From contig JBCAML010000017.1 of the NCBI GenBank assembly GCA_038503075.1, positions 248,001 through 312,000 of the forward strand: DNA of 64,000 nt. Reading direction: 5' to 3'. Of this stretch, positions 36,935 through 48,970 are shown one piece after another (position 1 is the first letter of the stretch; the number at the start of each line of letters is the position of its first letter). Source of the stretch: Gyromitra esculenta (taxonomy: Eukaryota; Ascomycota; Pezizomycetes; Pezizales; Discinaceae). A model generated the notes under the pieces. It was not told the DNA's origin. It did no database searches and saw only the letters and a program-made list of their open reading frames with translations. The translations under genes were made by a program, and so were the position numbers.

Positions 36935-37708
36935 TTTGTCGATTGGGGGGGTGTCGTCGGTTTGTTGTCAAGGTTGGGCCGCTGGGTGTGTGATTGTCGT
37001 GAATATCAGCGTTCGTCGAGGGTGGAGTTTCCGCTATGCAACGGGGGACTGTGGCGTGGTTGGTGTGTGCGACTTATTCCAAAAGAGGAGTAACAGTCCC
37101 ATGGGCTGTACCCTAACACGTTGGCTGGAGGAAGGGTAACCGAGCAGCAGATCAGATTAGAACGCTGCCCGCATCAACCAGGAACAGCGGATCAGATAAG
37201 CAGATGACCCAACCACCTGCGGCGCTAAGGGCTAGGGAATGGTGTTAGAGGTCCTCCTAGTTGACGTCTGTCTGTCTTTCTGCCTGTCACGTTCTCTCGC
37301 GATGGTAGAGAGACATCTTGGATAGCCTGCGGTGTCTGTCTGTCGGTTGGGAAGCTGAAGACTTTCTTTAATCCTAATAATTCATCTTGACATCCCGTTC
37401 GTCTGTCCAACTCACTGTGTTCTCTCGCTCCTTCACCGCCGTTGCCCCTGGTGACAGGTTGCTGAACAAAGTTCACCAGACTGTCACTCACGCGATCCTG
37501 AAGCCACCCACTCGACGTGGTCCCACGAGATCCCGTCAACGACACGGATCAAACAACCCACACACAACCCTCCCATCACCATCCAACTAGCGGCCCCGAA
37601 CGCGAGAGTGTACAGCTGTATGTATGTCTTCTACGGCAATAGAAACCGCCCCCTCCACGCGTTTACAGTCTATGTACTAACGCGTTGCTATAGGAGCTCC
37701 CACATTCC
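36935..37708. promoter_or_regulatory. divergent promoter region RPL26 / Gln-rich zinc-finger gene
   Basis: 774 bp between divergent starts. GCTATAG at 37687-37693 could end a 5' UTR intron of the plus-strand gene. Nothing else could be assigned with confidence. Confidence 0.4.
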
Positions 37709-40700
37709 ATGGCGTCCAACAACGCTTCTTACCCCTACCAGCAGCGCCCGTCTCAGGGCCAGGGTTTCCAGCAGCAGCAGCCGCAGCAGCAGGGTGGATA
37801 TGGTCCGGAATACTCGACAGGAACCCAGCGGTGGGCGGAATACTCGGCGTCGCAGCAGTATGAACAGCCACAACAGCGACAATCGCAGCATTCTGGGGTG
37901 GGCTTGGGGGGGTCTATAAATGCCGGCAGAGGTGGAGGAGGTGGAGGAAACAATAGTACTACTCGAGATACGGCGATGGGAATGTCAGCTAGTGCAGCGC
38001 AAGGGACTACAAGAGCTGAAGCAGCAAGCCCAGCACCAACCCACGGCGCCCGTAGCCCGGAGTTCAGTGGATACCCACACTATACCACCGGCAACACTAT
38101 CGCATCCCAAGTCCAGTCCCACGCGCAACAGACTCCGACTTCAATGGCTGATATTGCAGCCCTATCTTCTGGCAGTAGCAGCAGAGCTCGTACAGCAACA
38201 GCCGCACAGCCATTCGGATATCAATATGCCGCCAACCAATTCGGGCAGGCCGTAACCTCCACAGCCGATATAGCGCTACCATACCGGGCCAGTAACGCTC
38301 GTGTAGAGGAGTATTTCGACTACGCTCATGAGCCAACGACAGGCGTGACGGGGTATGCAGGAATTTGTCAAACGACAAATACGGCGCGGACGACAGCGGG
38401 AAGCTATGGTGCAGTGTACCAGACTACAGACAATACACGCCAAACCACGACACAGGGATACTCACCGTTGTATCAGGGTGATGTCCGCCAGCCCACAGCA
38501 CCGGGATATGAGACAGCGTATCAGACGCAGCAGGCTGGGAGACAAGGTGTGAGCGCAACGCCTTCGCAGACGCATCAACCACAATCAGTAAATGCTGTTG
38601 CGCCTACGCAGACTCAATCAAGAACTATCAGGCCGTCACAAACTCAACATCAGCCACAGTCAACACAGCCTGTTGCGCCTGCGCAGAAGCAACATCAACC
38701 ACGGACCGTCACTCCGTCTCAAACACAACATCAATCCTCAAGAACCGCCACTTCCCAAGCACGACAAGTCCCACAAACACACGCCCCTGCACCTATCCAA
38801 CAATCGCAACAATCGCAACAACAATATGATACCTTACCACCAACCCATCGCACACCCACCCCTACCATACCACAACGGAACACCGCAACTCCGCCGACCC
38901 CAACTACATCCTATAGGCCGACTCAGTCAGCATCAAAACCAAAACAGCGCACAAAGGAAAACCTCGTCGTAAAGCCCTGGAATCCGCCTGGATCACAAAT
39001 GGGCGGCTCCGGCGCGTATGAAACACAACCCGCAGCATCATATAAGGAACAAAAGAATGTACAGGCCACGCAGGGAACGAGGTTGGGGGCGAGAGACATG
39101 GTATCACAGGTACCGTGGGAAAGCCAACTGATGGGGCAGGCGCAAACACAACAAGTGGGATATATGCAGCAGTCACAGCCCCAGGGGCAAGTACAAGCTC
39201 AGGCGGTGAGGACATCACAGACTCCGCAAACGCAGTCGCAGCCGTGGAGAGAGGCTTATTCAGCACAAGCCGCACCGCAAGTATCGGTACCTGCACCAGG
39301 GCTGCAGTCCCAACCCCAACCTCAATTTCAGGAACAAAGGCACATGTATCATCGACACACCCAACCACAATCGAATCACTACCATCACGCGCAACCTGTT
39401 GCGTCTGCGTCCGCGTCCGCGTCCGCGTCTCCTGTGCTTCAGACGCAACGAGAGCAGGAAGTTCAGTATCCGATAATCCAACCTCAAGTTCAAGCTCAGG
39501 TTCAAACTCAGCCACAACCGCAACCGCAACCGCAACCGCAACCGCAGTATCAACAACATGAACCTGAGCCCCAGCACCCACCCCAGCAACCTCCGCAACC
39601 ACAGCCTCACCCACAACACCAAATGCCCGTGTCAGTCCAACCCGAGCCACCTCAACAAGCGCCCCCACCCAGAGCACCATCAGAACCACGTGCACCCCCA
39701 CTACTTAACAAAGATTTGATGGAGCAGCAAATGAAGATCATGGTGGAGCGAATGCGGTATTACCAGGCTGCGGATCCGGCCACGTTTCAAGCAGTGTGGG
39801 ATAATGTTAGGAAGGGTGCGCAGGTTGGGCCAGCAATTACCGCTGGTAGTAGCAGTAATAGTAGTGGAGGGAATGGAGGTCAGGGAATTGGAGATAGGAG
39901 GGCAATCATGCCAGCAGGAAGTATGGTTAGATCGGAATCGACGACGAGTGAGAAGACCGTAGTTTACACGCAGCCACAGACACCACAAGCTCCAGTGGGT
40001 AATACGAGGCCGGAGAATTCAGGGACTATAGGGGTTAAGGAGGTTAATACGACACAGGAAGCCCAACAGAAGGATCGACAAACTCAATCTCAGCAGGCTG
40101 AAAAAATCCCTATTGCAGCTCCGTCGATACCGCTTCAACAACTACAAACTCAAAATATACCTCCTCCACCTCCTCAATCTCAGAATTGGTCATCTGTGGC
40201 AGTTCAGTCGCCTCAGACGTCTAACCCCTCACCTGAGTCAACCGCATTGCATATCAGCACTGCCAAGGCGATCAGTAAATACCTTATCAAGACCTCCGGC
40301 CACTGTCTCCCTGAGGAAGTCATCCTGGATCTCTTACACCGGATCAACAGTTTTCCGGCATTGTGCGCCAAGCTTGAGTCGATGGGGTATGAGTTTCACA
40401 GAGGAAATTTTTCGAGATTTTTATTAGCAGAGGTGGACGAGGAAATGGGAGAAGAAAGGGAGGTGATAGTGGTTGGGGAGAGAGAGGTAGCGACGGAGGT
40501 GATGGATATGGATGAGGTGGATAAGGGCAGAAGTAGGGTGTTAGGGGAGATTGAAGATGATCAGGAACAGATAATGAGGGAGGTCAATGAGGCGAGAAAT
40601 AAGGAATTACAGGCCACCATAAGTTCACCAGCACCTGTGGCTCCCGTTGAGGTAACGATTCAGTCAGTTAAAAGGGGGAGAGGAAGGCCAAAGAAATCGA

Positions 40701-43503
40701 CTGCTCCCGCAGATGCGAATGATAACCCTCAGCAGGCCTCACAGCCAGTCAATGCAATGGATGTAGACGTTCCGAAAACCCCCACAGTACCGGTGACTAC
40801 GCAGAAGACCGCCCTTCCAACGCCTATGAGCGTTGTCCCTACCGCACCATTGACGCCTCAGGGGGCTGCTCATCCAACTCCAATATTCCGCCCCAATATT
40901 CGACAATCATCACATGCACAACCTAAAGCTTATGCCTCTCTACCAGCAGATCAGCAGTCTCCGAGCCCAGGGCTCGATTATACCCCAAGACATCCTACTC
41001 CACAGAGCGTCAAAGCTGCACATCCTGTCCCGCCCCACAACCCCGAGGTGAAGCAGTTCGTCTCGCCATCTTTAGTTTACCGTCCGCCGACACCACCATC
41101 ACTTATTATCGATGTTGATTCTTCCCCAAGTCCACCTCCGACAAAAATATACTCTCCAGCAGCGGCCGGGGGAGTTGAGATAGATTCACCGCCGGCAAGA
41201 ATGCCGGCGAAAGGAATTTTTATGCCTTCTGATGTAGAGATGGACGACTCTGATGCAGCTTCGACGAATCAGCGTGAGCGGAGACCGTCCCCCCAGTCGT
41301 CAGAAAATGCGCAGGACAAGGATACCAATTCCCCCAAGTTAACCAAGATCGTCAAGTTGCGTCTGAAGTCCCTAAAATTGCAAACACCGGTCGCAGGCCC
41401 CTCACCTCCCGCTATTGCATTCATAGAGAGTCCAGCTACGGAGAGCAATGTAAGGCCAGCAACGGCTAACAAAGCCGTGACGATCGATCTCACAGCTTCC
41501 GCCACACCAGAGCCGCAGATGAATCGTATACCTCAGCCCCCCCCTGCCAGCGCGCCGGATCTAAGGAACGTCCGTGATAAGGAACGACACAATCTCTCCG
41601 CTAGAAGTTCGGAATCTGCTCCTCCTTCTCCTCCTGTTCAACGGTCTGTCCCTATTCCGCAGACCGCGCCTGCCAAACAGGGTGCTAAAGAGACTATACG
41701 GATTGTACTTCCCCTTTTTGCGACAACTAACCAGCTGAAGCCGTTAAAGAGGGTGCAATATGACCCGATGACTATCGCACGGGATATTCAGATCGCTACC
41801 GGGAGACATCCGAACTGGGTACGCCCGCTTAATGCACATTTGGAAATTCTACGACAAGACAGAAGATTTGTCCTTGAGAACCCAGATCTAGAGACGATAA
41901 GGTGGGATATTATCGATCCAAGCCCAGTAGGATCCGCTGTTGGGTATGACGCGGGAGTTGATGATGATGATGACGACGACGACGACGGGTTCAGTGGCAT
42001 GGGAGATGATGGGGGTGTGAATGTTGCTATCGCGAGGGCACCGGTTATGTTTAGTAATCCTACCGCGATGAAGGGAATGGTCGATCAAGCTGTTGCCCCG
42101 TTGCCAACACCAGCTGCAAGAGGCCGTGGAAGGAGTAGGGGAGGCAGACAGAGCATCTTGGGAGCATCGGTTATGGGTTTTCAGAACTCAGAACACGGGA
42201 TTACGAATATGTCGAACGGCGCAGAAGGCGCAGATGAGAGAAGACAGCGTACCCCGACTAATGGTAGTGGCAACACCAATAGTAGCAGGACCAACGGTAA
42301 TAGCCTTGCTACTGTCGGCGGGGGATCATGGGGTGGCTTTTCGGCCCCCGCGCCAAGGTCGAGTTCGAGGACTAGTAGCAGGCTGAGAAATGTTGTCTCT
42401 CCAGATGCTGGAAATGGAAATGAAAACTTTGCGGTCGTTATCAGATCACCGAGTGTTTCGTCCATAGATAGAAACAAAGCTCCTGAGCCGACGAACAGCA
42501 AGGGCCTCAAACGCAAGCTTGACGACAACGAAAAGGAAAAAGGCACCCCTGCCACGAAGAAACCTACTAAGCCCACTAAGGAGAAACCACCAGCCAAAAG
42601 GGTAGACGAAGAGGAAGAAGAGCCACCTCCAAATCCTCCAGGCTTCAAGGTGTTCAAATGCAGATGGAAGTTCTGTCTCGCGGAGTTACACAACTATGAA
42701 ACGTTACACAGACATGTCATCAAAGCCCACCGCAAACTTGCCAATTACGGTGGCTACCCGTGTCATTGGGAAGGATGTTCAAGATCGCCCACCAAGGAGA
42801 TGAAAAAACTCGCCGCATCCAACAGAGGACCAGGGAAAGTAGTCGCGCCGAGGATCGCGTGGGACTTTAACACCCCAGAACAGTGGGAGACGCACGTCAT
42901 CCAGTCACATTTAGAAAGCGTGAAGAATGAGATTGGGGTTGGCCCATCGGTGGGCCCTTTTGGTAAGTTTTATTTACTCGTTTACTTTATTTCCCTTTCC
43001 TTAAATGCTGATTCGCTAATCCTGACGGACGAGTGATAGATCATGAAGTGATTGTTAGCGACGTCGATTACTTATCAGATAGTTTTGGCCGACAGATTAC
43101 CCCTGTTGCTCGCCTTGCGCCATTTGGACATGTTTTCTTGCCACCACCAGGATATGAATCTTCTTCTCCAAACTCAACATTGATTCGCCATGTACAGAGG
43201 GCTCGAGCGTTGGGTGCAGGGATGGAGGGTGATGAAACGGCGGATCTTAGAGAGAATGATGACGGACAGGGTATAAGAGCTAATGTGCGAAGGATCGTTT
43301 CAGCAGAAGATGGAACTAGAGGTCTTTATGGAGGAGGTCTCAGTGGGATGAAGGAGAAAGCGAGAGGGAAGGGAAAGGAGAAGGAGAATGGAAGCCCGTT
43401 GGTGAACTTGGGGAGGGGAAGCAATGAAGCAGGGCCAAGTAACGGCGGTGGAGTTCCGAAAGGAGGATTTACTGTGTATGACGACGAGGAGTATACTCTC
43501 TAA
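37709..43503 (+). CDS. large Gln/Pro-rich nuclear protein with AT-hook and two C2H2-type fingers
   Basis: Exons 37709-42962 and 43040-43503 join in phase to 1905 aa. The first ~700 residues are very rich in Gln, Pro, Thr and Ser, with long QPQPQP and SASASASAS runs (39410-39545 in DNA). A possibly folded segment follows (TAKAISKYLIKTSGHCLPEE to RGNFSRFLLAEV, about residues 850-905), then an AT-hook-like KRGRGRPKK (about 988), then a conserved-looking block (LKRVQYDPMTIARDIQIATG, LNAHLEILRQDRRFV). Near the C-terminus a CxWxxC finger (CRWKFC...HRHVIKAH) is followed by a second one with a long insertion (CHWEGC...HVIQSH), like paired GLI/Zic-type fingers. It is probably a chromatin or transcription regulator (inference); I do not recognise a named orthologue. 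A second exon of 154 residues ends in a basic, acidic-tipped tail. Confidence 0.85.
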
Positions 43504-44350
43504 TTTTGTTTCCGGCTTTCGATGAAAAAAATTTTCCTTTCTCTTTTCATTTGCACTGCGAGCGAGCAGGGCTTTGTTTGACTAGTAGAATTATTTCTTC
43601 GTCTCTTTACTTCTTAGTTCCATCTTCGCTTGGTGTGTCGAGGGAGTGAGGTGTTATTTTGATTTATTTTTTCCTTCTCCTTTGGTCTGTAAGAAAGACG
43701 AAATCCATGTGAATCTATTGGTGGCGGGTTTATGTCAGGCGTGGTCTTGGTTTTATATTATTAAAGCAGTAGCTACATGATACAGATAGTGAACATAAAT
43801 CGTATTCAATAAGCCAATTGCGCTGTATTATATATCCCTTCTTCTATAGAGAATCTCGCCAGTCTTTCAGCGCTATATGTGTAATATGTACATCTAGTTA
43901 CGATGGAGTATACGCAGATAACTAGATTTTAGTTACCCAGAGCACCTATTTTCATCTAGCTACATGCAAGTACTCCTAAAATGACAAGAAATTACAAGGT
44001 CCAAAACGAACGAACGAGTTGCCACTATGTTGAAACAAGCGACACTCTCAAATTTCCGATCATTCCCCCGAAAGAAATATGAAGACAGTATAAGCTACAG
44101 TGATACATGGCTATGGTTCACGCGAGACAAAAATTCTTTCTAATTGTACCAGATCGGAAACCTCTTTATTAAGATACAATTTCAAAATTCCATACATGTA
44201 CTTCATATTTTCCCTTTATTCGTCATCTTATATAACATGTTTGCCGAAGCCGGTATATACCACAAGCACCGCTCACCTTGGTCTATGTAATACCGTACCC
44301 CCACAATGGTCACCTCATTAGCATATACATCCAAACAATTGCGGAAGTTC
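43504..44350. other. 3' flank and intergenic DNA
   Basis: No gene recognised. TACATGTA occurs at 44193. T-rich tracts just after the stop at 43503 may relate to transcript ending. Confidence 0.4.
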
Positions 44351-44352
44351 TA

Positions 44353-44480
44353 CTTGTTGGCAGGCATACGAACCAGAAAACATGGGGAGTGTGGCTTTGT
44401 ACGCTGCGGCATTAGGCACAGATTCCGTGGCATACAAAGCCACACCCCCATGTTTTTTGGTTCTTATGCCTGCTAACAAG
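44353..44480. mobile_element. 128-bp foldback/MITE element with ~52-bp inverted repeats and TA flanks
   Basis: The left arm (from 44353, CTTGTTGGCAGGCATACG) and the reverse complement of the right arm (ending 44480) match over about 52 bases with a handful of mismatches, leaving a ~24-bp loop. TA stands directly outside both ends (44351-44352 and 44481-44482). There is no coding potential. Sequence differs from the elements at 5934 and 21537. Confidence 0.82.
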
Positions 44481-44482
44481 TA

Positions 44483-45775
44483 GATCGGGCTTTAGTTGAT
44501 ACATGCCTCCAGAGTCTAAGTTTTGGAACCAAAAAAACTCCTCTCTGGTACAATTGCAACCCCAACAAATAATCTAACCTAAAACTACACTACCAAAAAT
44601 TTTTACCCGTTTTTAGACGACCCTAACTAGCGCTGATTGTATTAACACGAATGTAGGAGTTAGGTTCAATTAAAATATGCATTCCCCCCAGCTATAGCTG
44701 CAGTATTGGCTCTCTTAATGGGCACTGGTGCCGCGTATATCAAGATCCTTCGTAGCGTTTTTCATTGTGGTTAATTAACTAAGTTACCGATCGAGTTAAT
44801 TTGAACATCGCAGCAAGGGTAGAGTTCGGAACTAGGTTTAGGAGGTGGTGTTATCAAGCGTGAGGACGGCAAATTGAATTTGAAGAGCAACAGGCCGGGA
44901 GTTATAATACTACGATTGGTTTCTTCCACCCGGTTGCTGTGCTTCCGTGAGCTTTGTACTCTCTTCCCCATAAACACTGTGTGGGGTTGGCGTGAGAAAT
45001 TCGAAGGGGATTATGGAGAGAGAGGATATGGAGAAAAGGCTCTTGAATTGGTATATTACACATTAAAGACAACCGTCCCAGTTAAATAAGAGTAAAGCAG
45101 CAGATTTGTGGTATAGGGCATCATAATAAAGAGCAAGCGGTCTGGGAGGGAAGGCTTTTCGAGGCTGATCCATTTCATAAGGTACGGATTCTGGGGAGTA
45201 TTAAAACGGAAAAGTGATATTTAAAGACGAGAACTTTAAATCTAGCGACATATAATCTAAATGCCAAACAAGGCTGGGGGTTACCTACATGTAGTATTAA
45301 TAAAATTGCCAAGGATGCGAGAGGTTTCAGTCGAACAGACTGATTGGTGGGAACAAAAGTATCCTGCAGTTAAAACACCACTTGTTATGCGGCTTGGCAT
45401 TTCAGCAATGCACATCGAGTACTTTTGCTTCAACCACTCACGACTCAGTTCGAAGACCACCGTAACACACGTAGTGCAACGCTAAATAAAGGTCTGATCT
45501 CAAGACTACATGTACCTATTTTGATATGAATGTGATGACATCCGATAATGACAGACGCCCCAGTTGATAATCTTGCATTCATCTCCTCGTCATTAAGATA
45601 CGACTCCATATTTTGACTTAAAACTAAAGTAACCGACACGTATCTGATAAAAACGCATTGACGATACATAAGCCTATTAGTACATATATACGTAGGTACA
45701 TTACTACATAGAAACGAGCACGCTCCGTCTCCTCTACACAATTTTTTCTGAAAAACACCTTCCTATTCGGGAAAG
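44483..45775. other. intergenic DNA up to the retroelement block
   Basis: No supported gene. TACATGTA occurs at 45286 and 45507, the last ones before the retroelements; none were seen further right. Confidence 0.4.
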
Positions 45776-46185
45776 TCTCACGGTTCAGTTTCTCGTTAAG
45801 CCCTTCAGTATCCTTGAAGGTGAGCAGTGCTACTTAAGCGAGATCCTAACTCGTTCGAAGAGTGCGGTGTTTCTACAAGCTCTACGGAGGGTATACTTCA
45901 AGGCGAAGTATCGGCGATGTTTCACAGCAACAGCGAAGGTTCAGAGGTGGAACCGAGATAGTATTAAGATAATACAAGTAGAAGTAAACGAGAACGTTGC
46001 TTAAGGAAAGAAGAAGAAGAAGACAAAGAACGAACAAAATCCATCGCTTAAATACCCCGTTCTTCCATACTACAATCCAATCCCGACAACAACCGAAACA
46101 CAAAGACATTATAATCGTAACCGAAATCCACCGCAACCAACCAAGTAAAAAGGCCTAACCTCATTCCTCCTTTCCATTCATGAAA
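45776..46185 (-). repeat. chromovirus LTR (minus orientation), joined to truncated gag
   Basis: 410-bp LTR reading TCTCACGG...CATGAAA on the plus strand. Its right edge abuts the interior of a gag gene that reads the other way, and the flanking 5-mers (GAAAG left, CTACA right) do not match. So the LTR probably inserted into gag, and the DNA on its left was later lost or rearranged. It contains the conserved AACGTTGCTTAA block and the U5 hairpin. Confidence 0.85.
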
Positions 46186-46360
46186 CTACACCAACTGCCC
46201 CTCTGCTCCAAAGAAACCCGCCATGAGAGGAGCCCTCACCAATCTCGCCAATGCTCCCAATCCCCCCGCCTCCTCAGCTCGTCAACTCCCCCCTCCTCCG
46301 TTACCTCCCCAGTTTTTTGCTATCGATGCACCAAGCGCCTCGGACGAGGCTTTAAACTAG
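46186..46360 (+). pseudogene. gag: 3' end of gag (plus-strand chromovirus), 5'-truncated
   Basis: Reads from the last zinc-knuckle residues (TNCPSAPKKPAMRGALT) to QFFAIDAPSASDEALN and a TAG stop at 46358-46360, parallel to the complete gag at 56210-57502. The slippery heptamer TTTAAAC is at 46351-46357, directly before the stop. The capsid part is missing because the LTR at 45776-46185 lies where it should be. Confidence 0.85.
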
Positions 46361-48544
46361 TTTCACCGAAGTCGACCAGTGACCCTGCTTCGGTTCCTTT
46401 TTCTTTACCTTTGTCTGCGTTTTCTATCTCAGGGTTTTCAGTATCGGATATTTGCATGGAGGATCAGTTGGATGGGGAACACTTTGTTATTTCTTGTAAC
46501 ATTTCCCATAGCAATAAAATTATTAAAACTCATGCACTATTGGACACTGGAGCCTCTGGATTCGCCTTCATTGATAAAGAATTTGTGAGTCACCACTCTC
46601 TACCTCTCTCCCCTCTCAAAACCCCCAGACAACTAGAAGTCATAGATGGCCGTCCTGTCGCCTCAGGAGCCATCACACATATCGCAAATCTCAACTTGTC
46701 TATCCAACAACATCAAGAACAAGCCCCCTGTTTTGTAACCCAGCTGGGTCATTACCCCATGGTCTTAGGAATTCCGTGGATGAACTACCATGATGTCCGC
46801 CTCCATTTTGCCAATAAACGCATTGAGTTTAACTCTAAACTCTGCACCACCCACTGTTCTTTTGACACCGCTATTGTCTCTGCCCCCTCGATCCCCGCCC
46901 CAATTAAACTTAACGTTTCGTTCATCAATGCCGCCAGCTTCAGGACCCTTACTCGAAGACGGTCCCTAAAAGTTTACGAGATGTCCCTCTACGAAATTAA
47001 TAGAATTCTAGAGGAGGAAACCACGAAAGAAGAATGGAGAGCCAGGATCCCTGCAGAATATCACGACTTCTTGGATATGTTTGACAAGAAGAAAGCCCAA
47101 GGTCTATCCCCACGCCGACCCTATGACCATAAGATACAACTCCAAGATGGGAAAGAAGCCCCATTTGGTCCTTTGTACGGAATGTCTCGGGAAGAGCTAA
47201 TCGTCCTAAAAAAATACATTGAAGACAACCTTGAGAAAGGGTTCATCCAAGCCAGTTCTTCACCTGCTGGATCCCCTGTCCTCTTTGTCAAAAAAGCTGA
47301 CAGCTCCCTCCGGCTATGTGTGGACTACCGGGGCCTTAATGCGATTACAGTTAAGGACCATTATACCTCTCCCCTTATCCGTGAAACACTTGATCAACTA
47401 GCGAAAGCACAATGGTACACCAAACTCGACCCCCGAGATGGTTACCACCAAATCCGCATTGCTGAAGGAGACGAATGGAAGACTGCTTTCCACACCCGAT
47501 ACGGCCTCTACGAGTATCAAGTTATGCCATTCGGCTTAACTAATGCACCCGGCACTTTTCAACGCTTTGTCAACAACTGCCTGAGAGAATACCTAGATAT
47601 TTTCTGCACCGCCTATCTCGATGATATTCTTATCTATAGCGATACCTTCGCAGAGCATCAAGTCCACGTCAGAAAGGTGCTTCAAACCCTCAAAGAGAAC
47701 AACATCCTACTCAAGCCAGAGAAATGCGAGTTCCAAGTACAAACCACCAAATACCTAGGACTTATCCTCACCCCTGACGGTATTAAAATGGACAAGGAAA
47801 AGCTAAAAGCCGTCCGGGCATGGATAACACCAAAAAACGTCAAAGATGTTCAAGTCTTCCTAGGATTCGCCAATTTTTACCGACGATTCATCCTAGGATT
47901 CTCCAAACTCACCTCACCCCTCACAGCCCTCACCAAAAAGGGAATTAGTTTCGAATGGACCGTGGAAGCTAATATTGCGTTTGAAAACCTGAAATACGCC
48001 TTCACCACTGCGCCAATCCTCATCCATTTCGATCCAGATAAAAAAATAATCGTGGAAACGGATGCCTCTGACTTCGTATCCGGGGGTGTCTTATCATAGT
48101 ATGATGACGCAGGAGTGTTGCACCCGGTAACCTTCTTTTCAAAGAAGCATTCACCTGCTGAATGCAACTATGAAATATACAACAAAGAGCTACTCGCTAT
48201 CATCCAAGTATTCGAAGAATGGCGCCCGGAGTTAGAAGGATCAAAGCACCCTATCGAGGTTATTAGCGATCATAAAAATCTGGTATATTTTATGAGCACC
48301 AAGCAATTGAATCGCCGCCAAGCACGATGGGCAGAATATCTTTCTCGCTTCGATTTCGTAATTACGTACCGTCCAGGTAGCCAAGGAGGAAAGCCGGATG
48401 CATTAACCAGAAGATCAGGAGATCTTCCCAAAGAAGGGGATGAACGATTAAGCCACCAAAGCCAGGTGGTATTGAAGAAGGAAAATGTGGACCCCAAGCT
48501 AAGTTTGTTGTCGGCTTCTTTGTCAAATGAAGCCGCTGAATTGG
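46352..48544 (+). pseudogene. pol: pol part 1 (protease, RT, RNase H) of the plus-strand chromovirus, with internal TAG
   Basis: In the -1 frame relative to gag. Order: aspartic protease (LLDTGASGFAFIDKEF), Ty3-type reverse transcriptase ([42 protein letters not shown]), the tether ([12 protein letters not shown]), and RNase H starting ETDASDF. A TAG at 48097-48099 replaces the Gln codon present in the minus-strand relative (SQYDDAG). The frame then reopens through RNase H ([29 protein letters not shown]) until it meets the inserted LTR at 48545. Not functional: lacks gag, has a nonsense codon and is cut by two insertions. Confidence 0.92.
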
Positions 48545-48965
48545 TCTCACGGTTGGCTTCTTCTTAAGCCCTTCAGTATCCCTGAAGGTAAGCAGTGCTA
48601 CTTAAGCGGGAAGCCAATACGTTCAAAGAGTGCGATATTGTCTACAGGTCCTATGAAAAGTAAAACTTCAAGGCGAAGTATCGGCGATGTTTTCACAGCG
48701 ACAGCAAGGATTCTGAGGTAGAATTGGAGTAGAATTATAACCAATACAGCAGAAGTGAAACGAGAACGTTGCTTAGGAAAAGAAGAAGAAAGAGTACAAA
48801 ACGACTAAAATCCTTCACTTAAATACCCCGCTTTCCCGTAGCACAACTAACCATCCAACGACAACCGAAACATAACCGAACAACAAAGCCATTATACTCA
48901 AAGGAAATCCTCCGTACATTCCCACAACTTTTATCCTAACCCATTACCCGGTTCTATCTGTGAAA
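48545..48965 (-). repeat. solo chromovirus LTR inside pol, target duplication ATTGG
   Basis: 421-bp LTR in minus orientation. ATTGG stands on both sides (48540-48544 and 48966-48970). Removing the LTR and one ATTGG restores the pol frame (AEL to D-A-P-L-type sequence as in the uninterrupted relative at 53.0-53.1 kb). This fixes the exact LTR ends: TCTCACGG...CTGTGAAA on the plus strand. Confidence 0.93.
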
Positions 48966-48970
48966 ATTGG

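Noticed and set aside
38904..39701. 265-aa and 120-aa open frames on the minus strand
   Set aside because: They are shadows of the repetitive Gln/Pro-coding sequence of the plus-strand gene, giving Val/Leu/Arg low-complexity products.
46180..46200. ATG at 46180 as the start of a 639-aa polyprotein
   Set aside because: The ATG belongs to the edge of an inserted LTR; the frame is pol, which is entered by frameshift from gag, so this is not a natural start.
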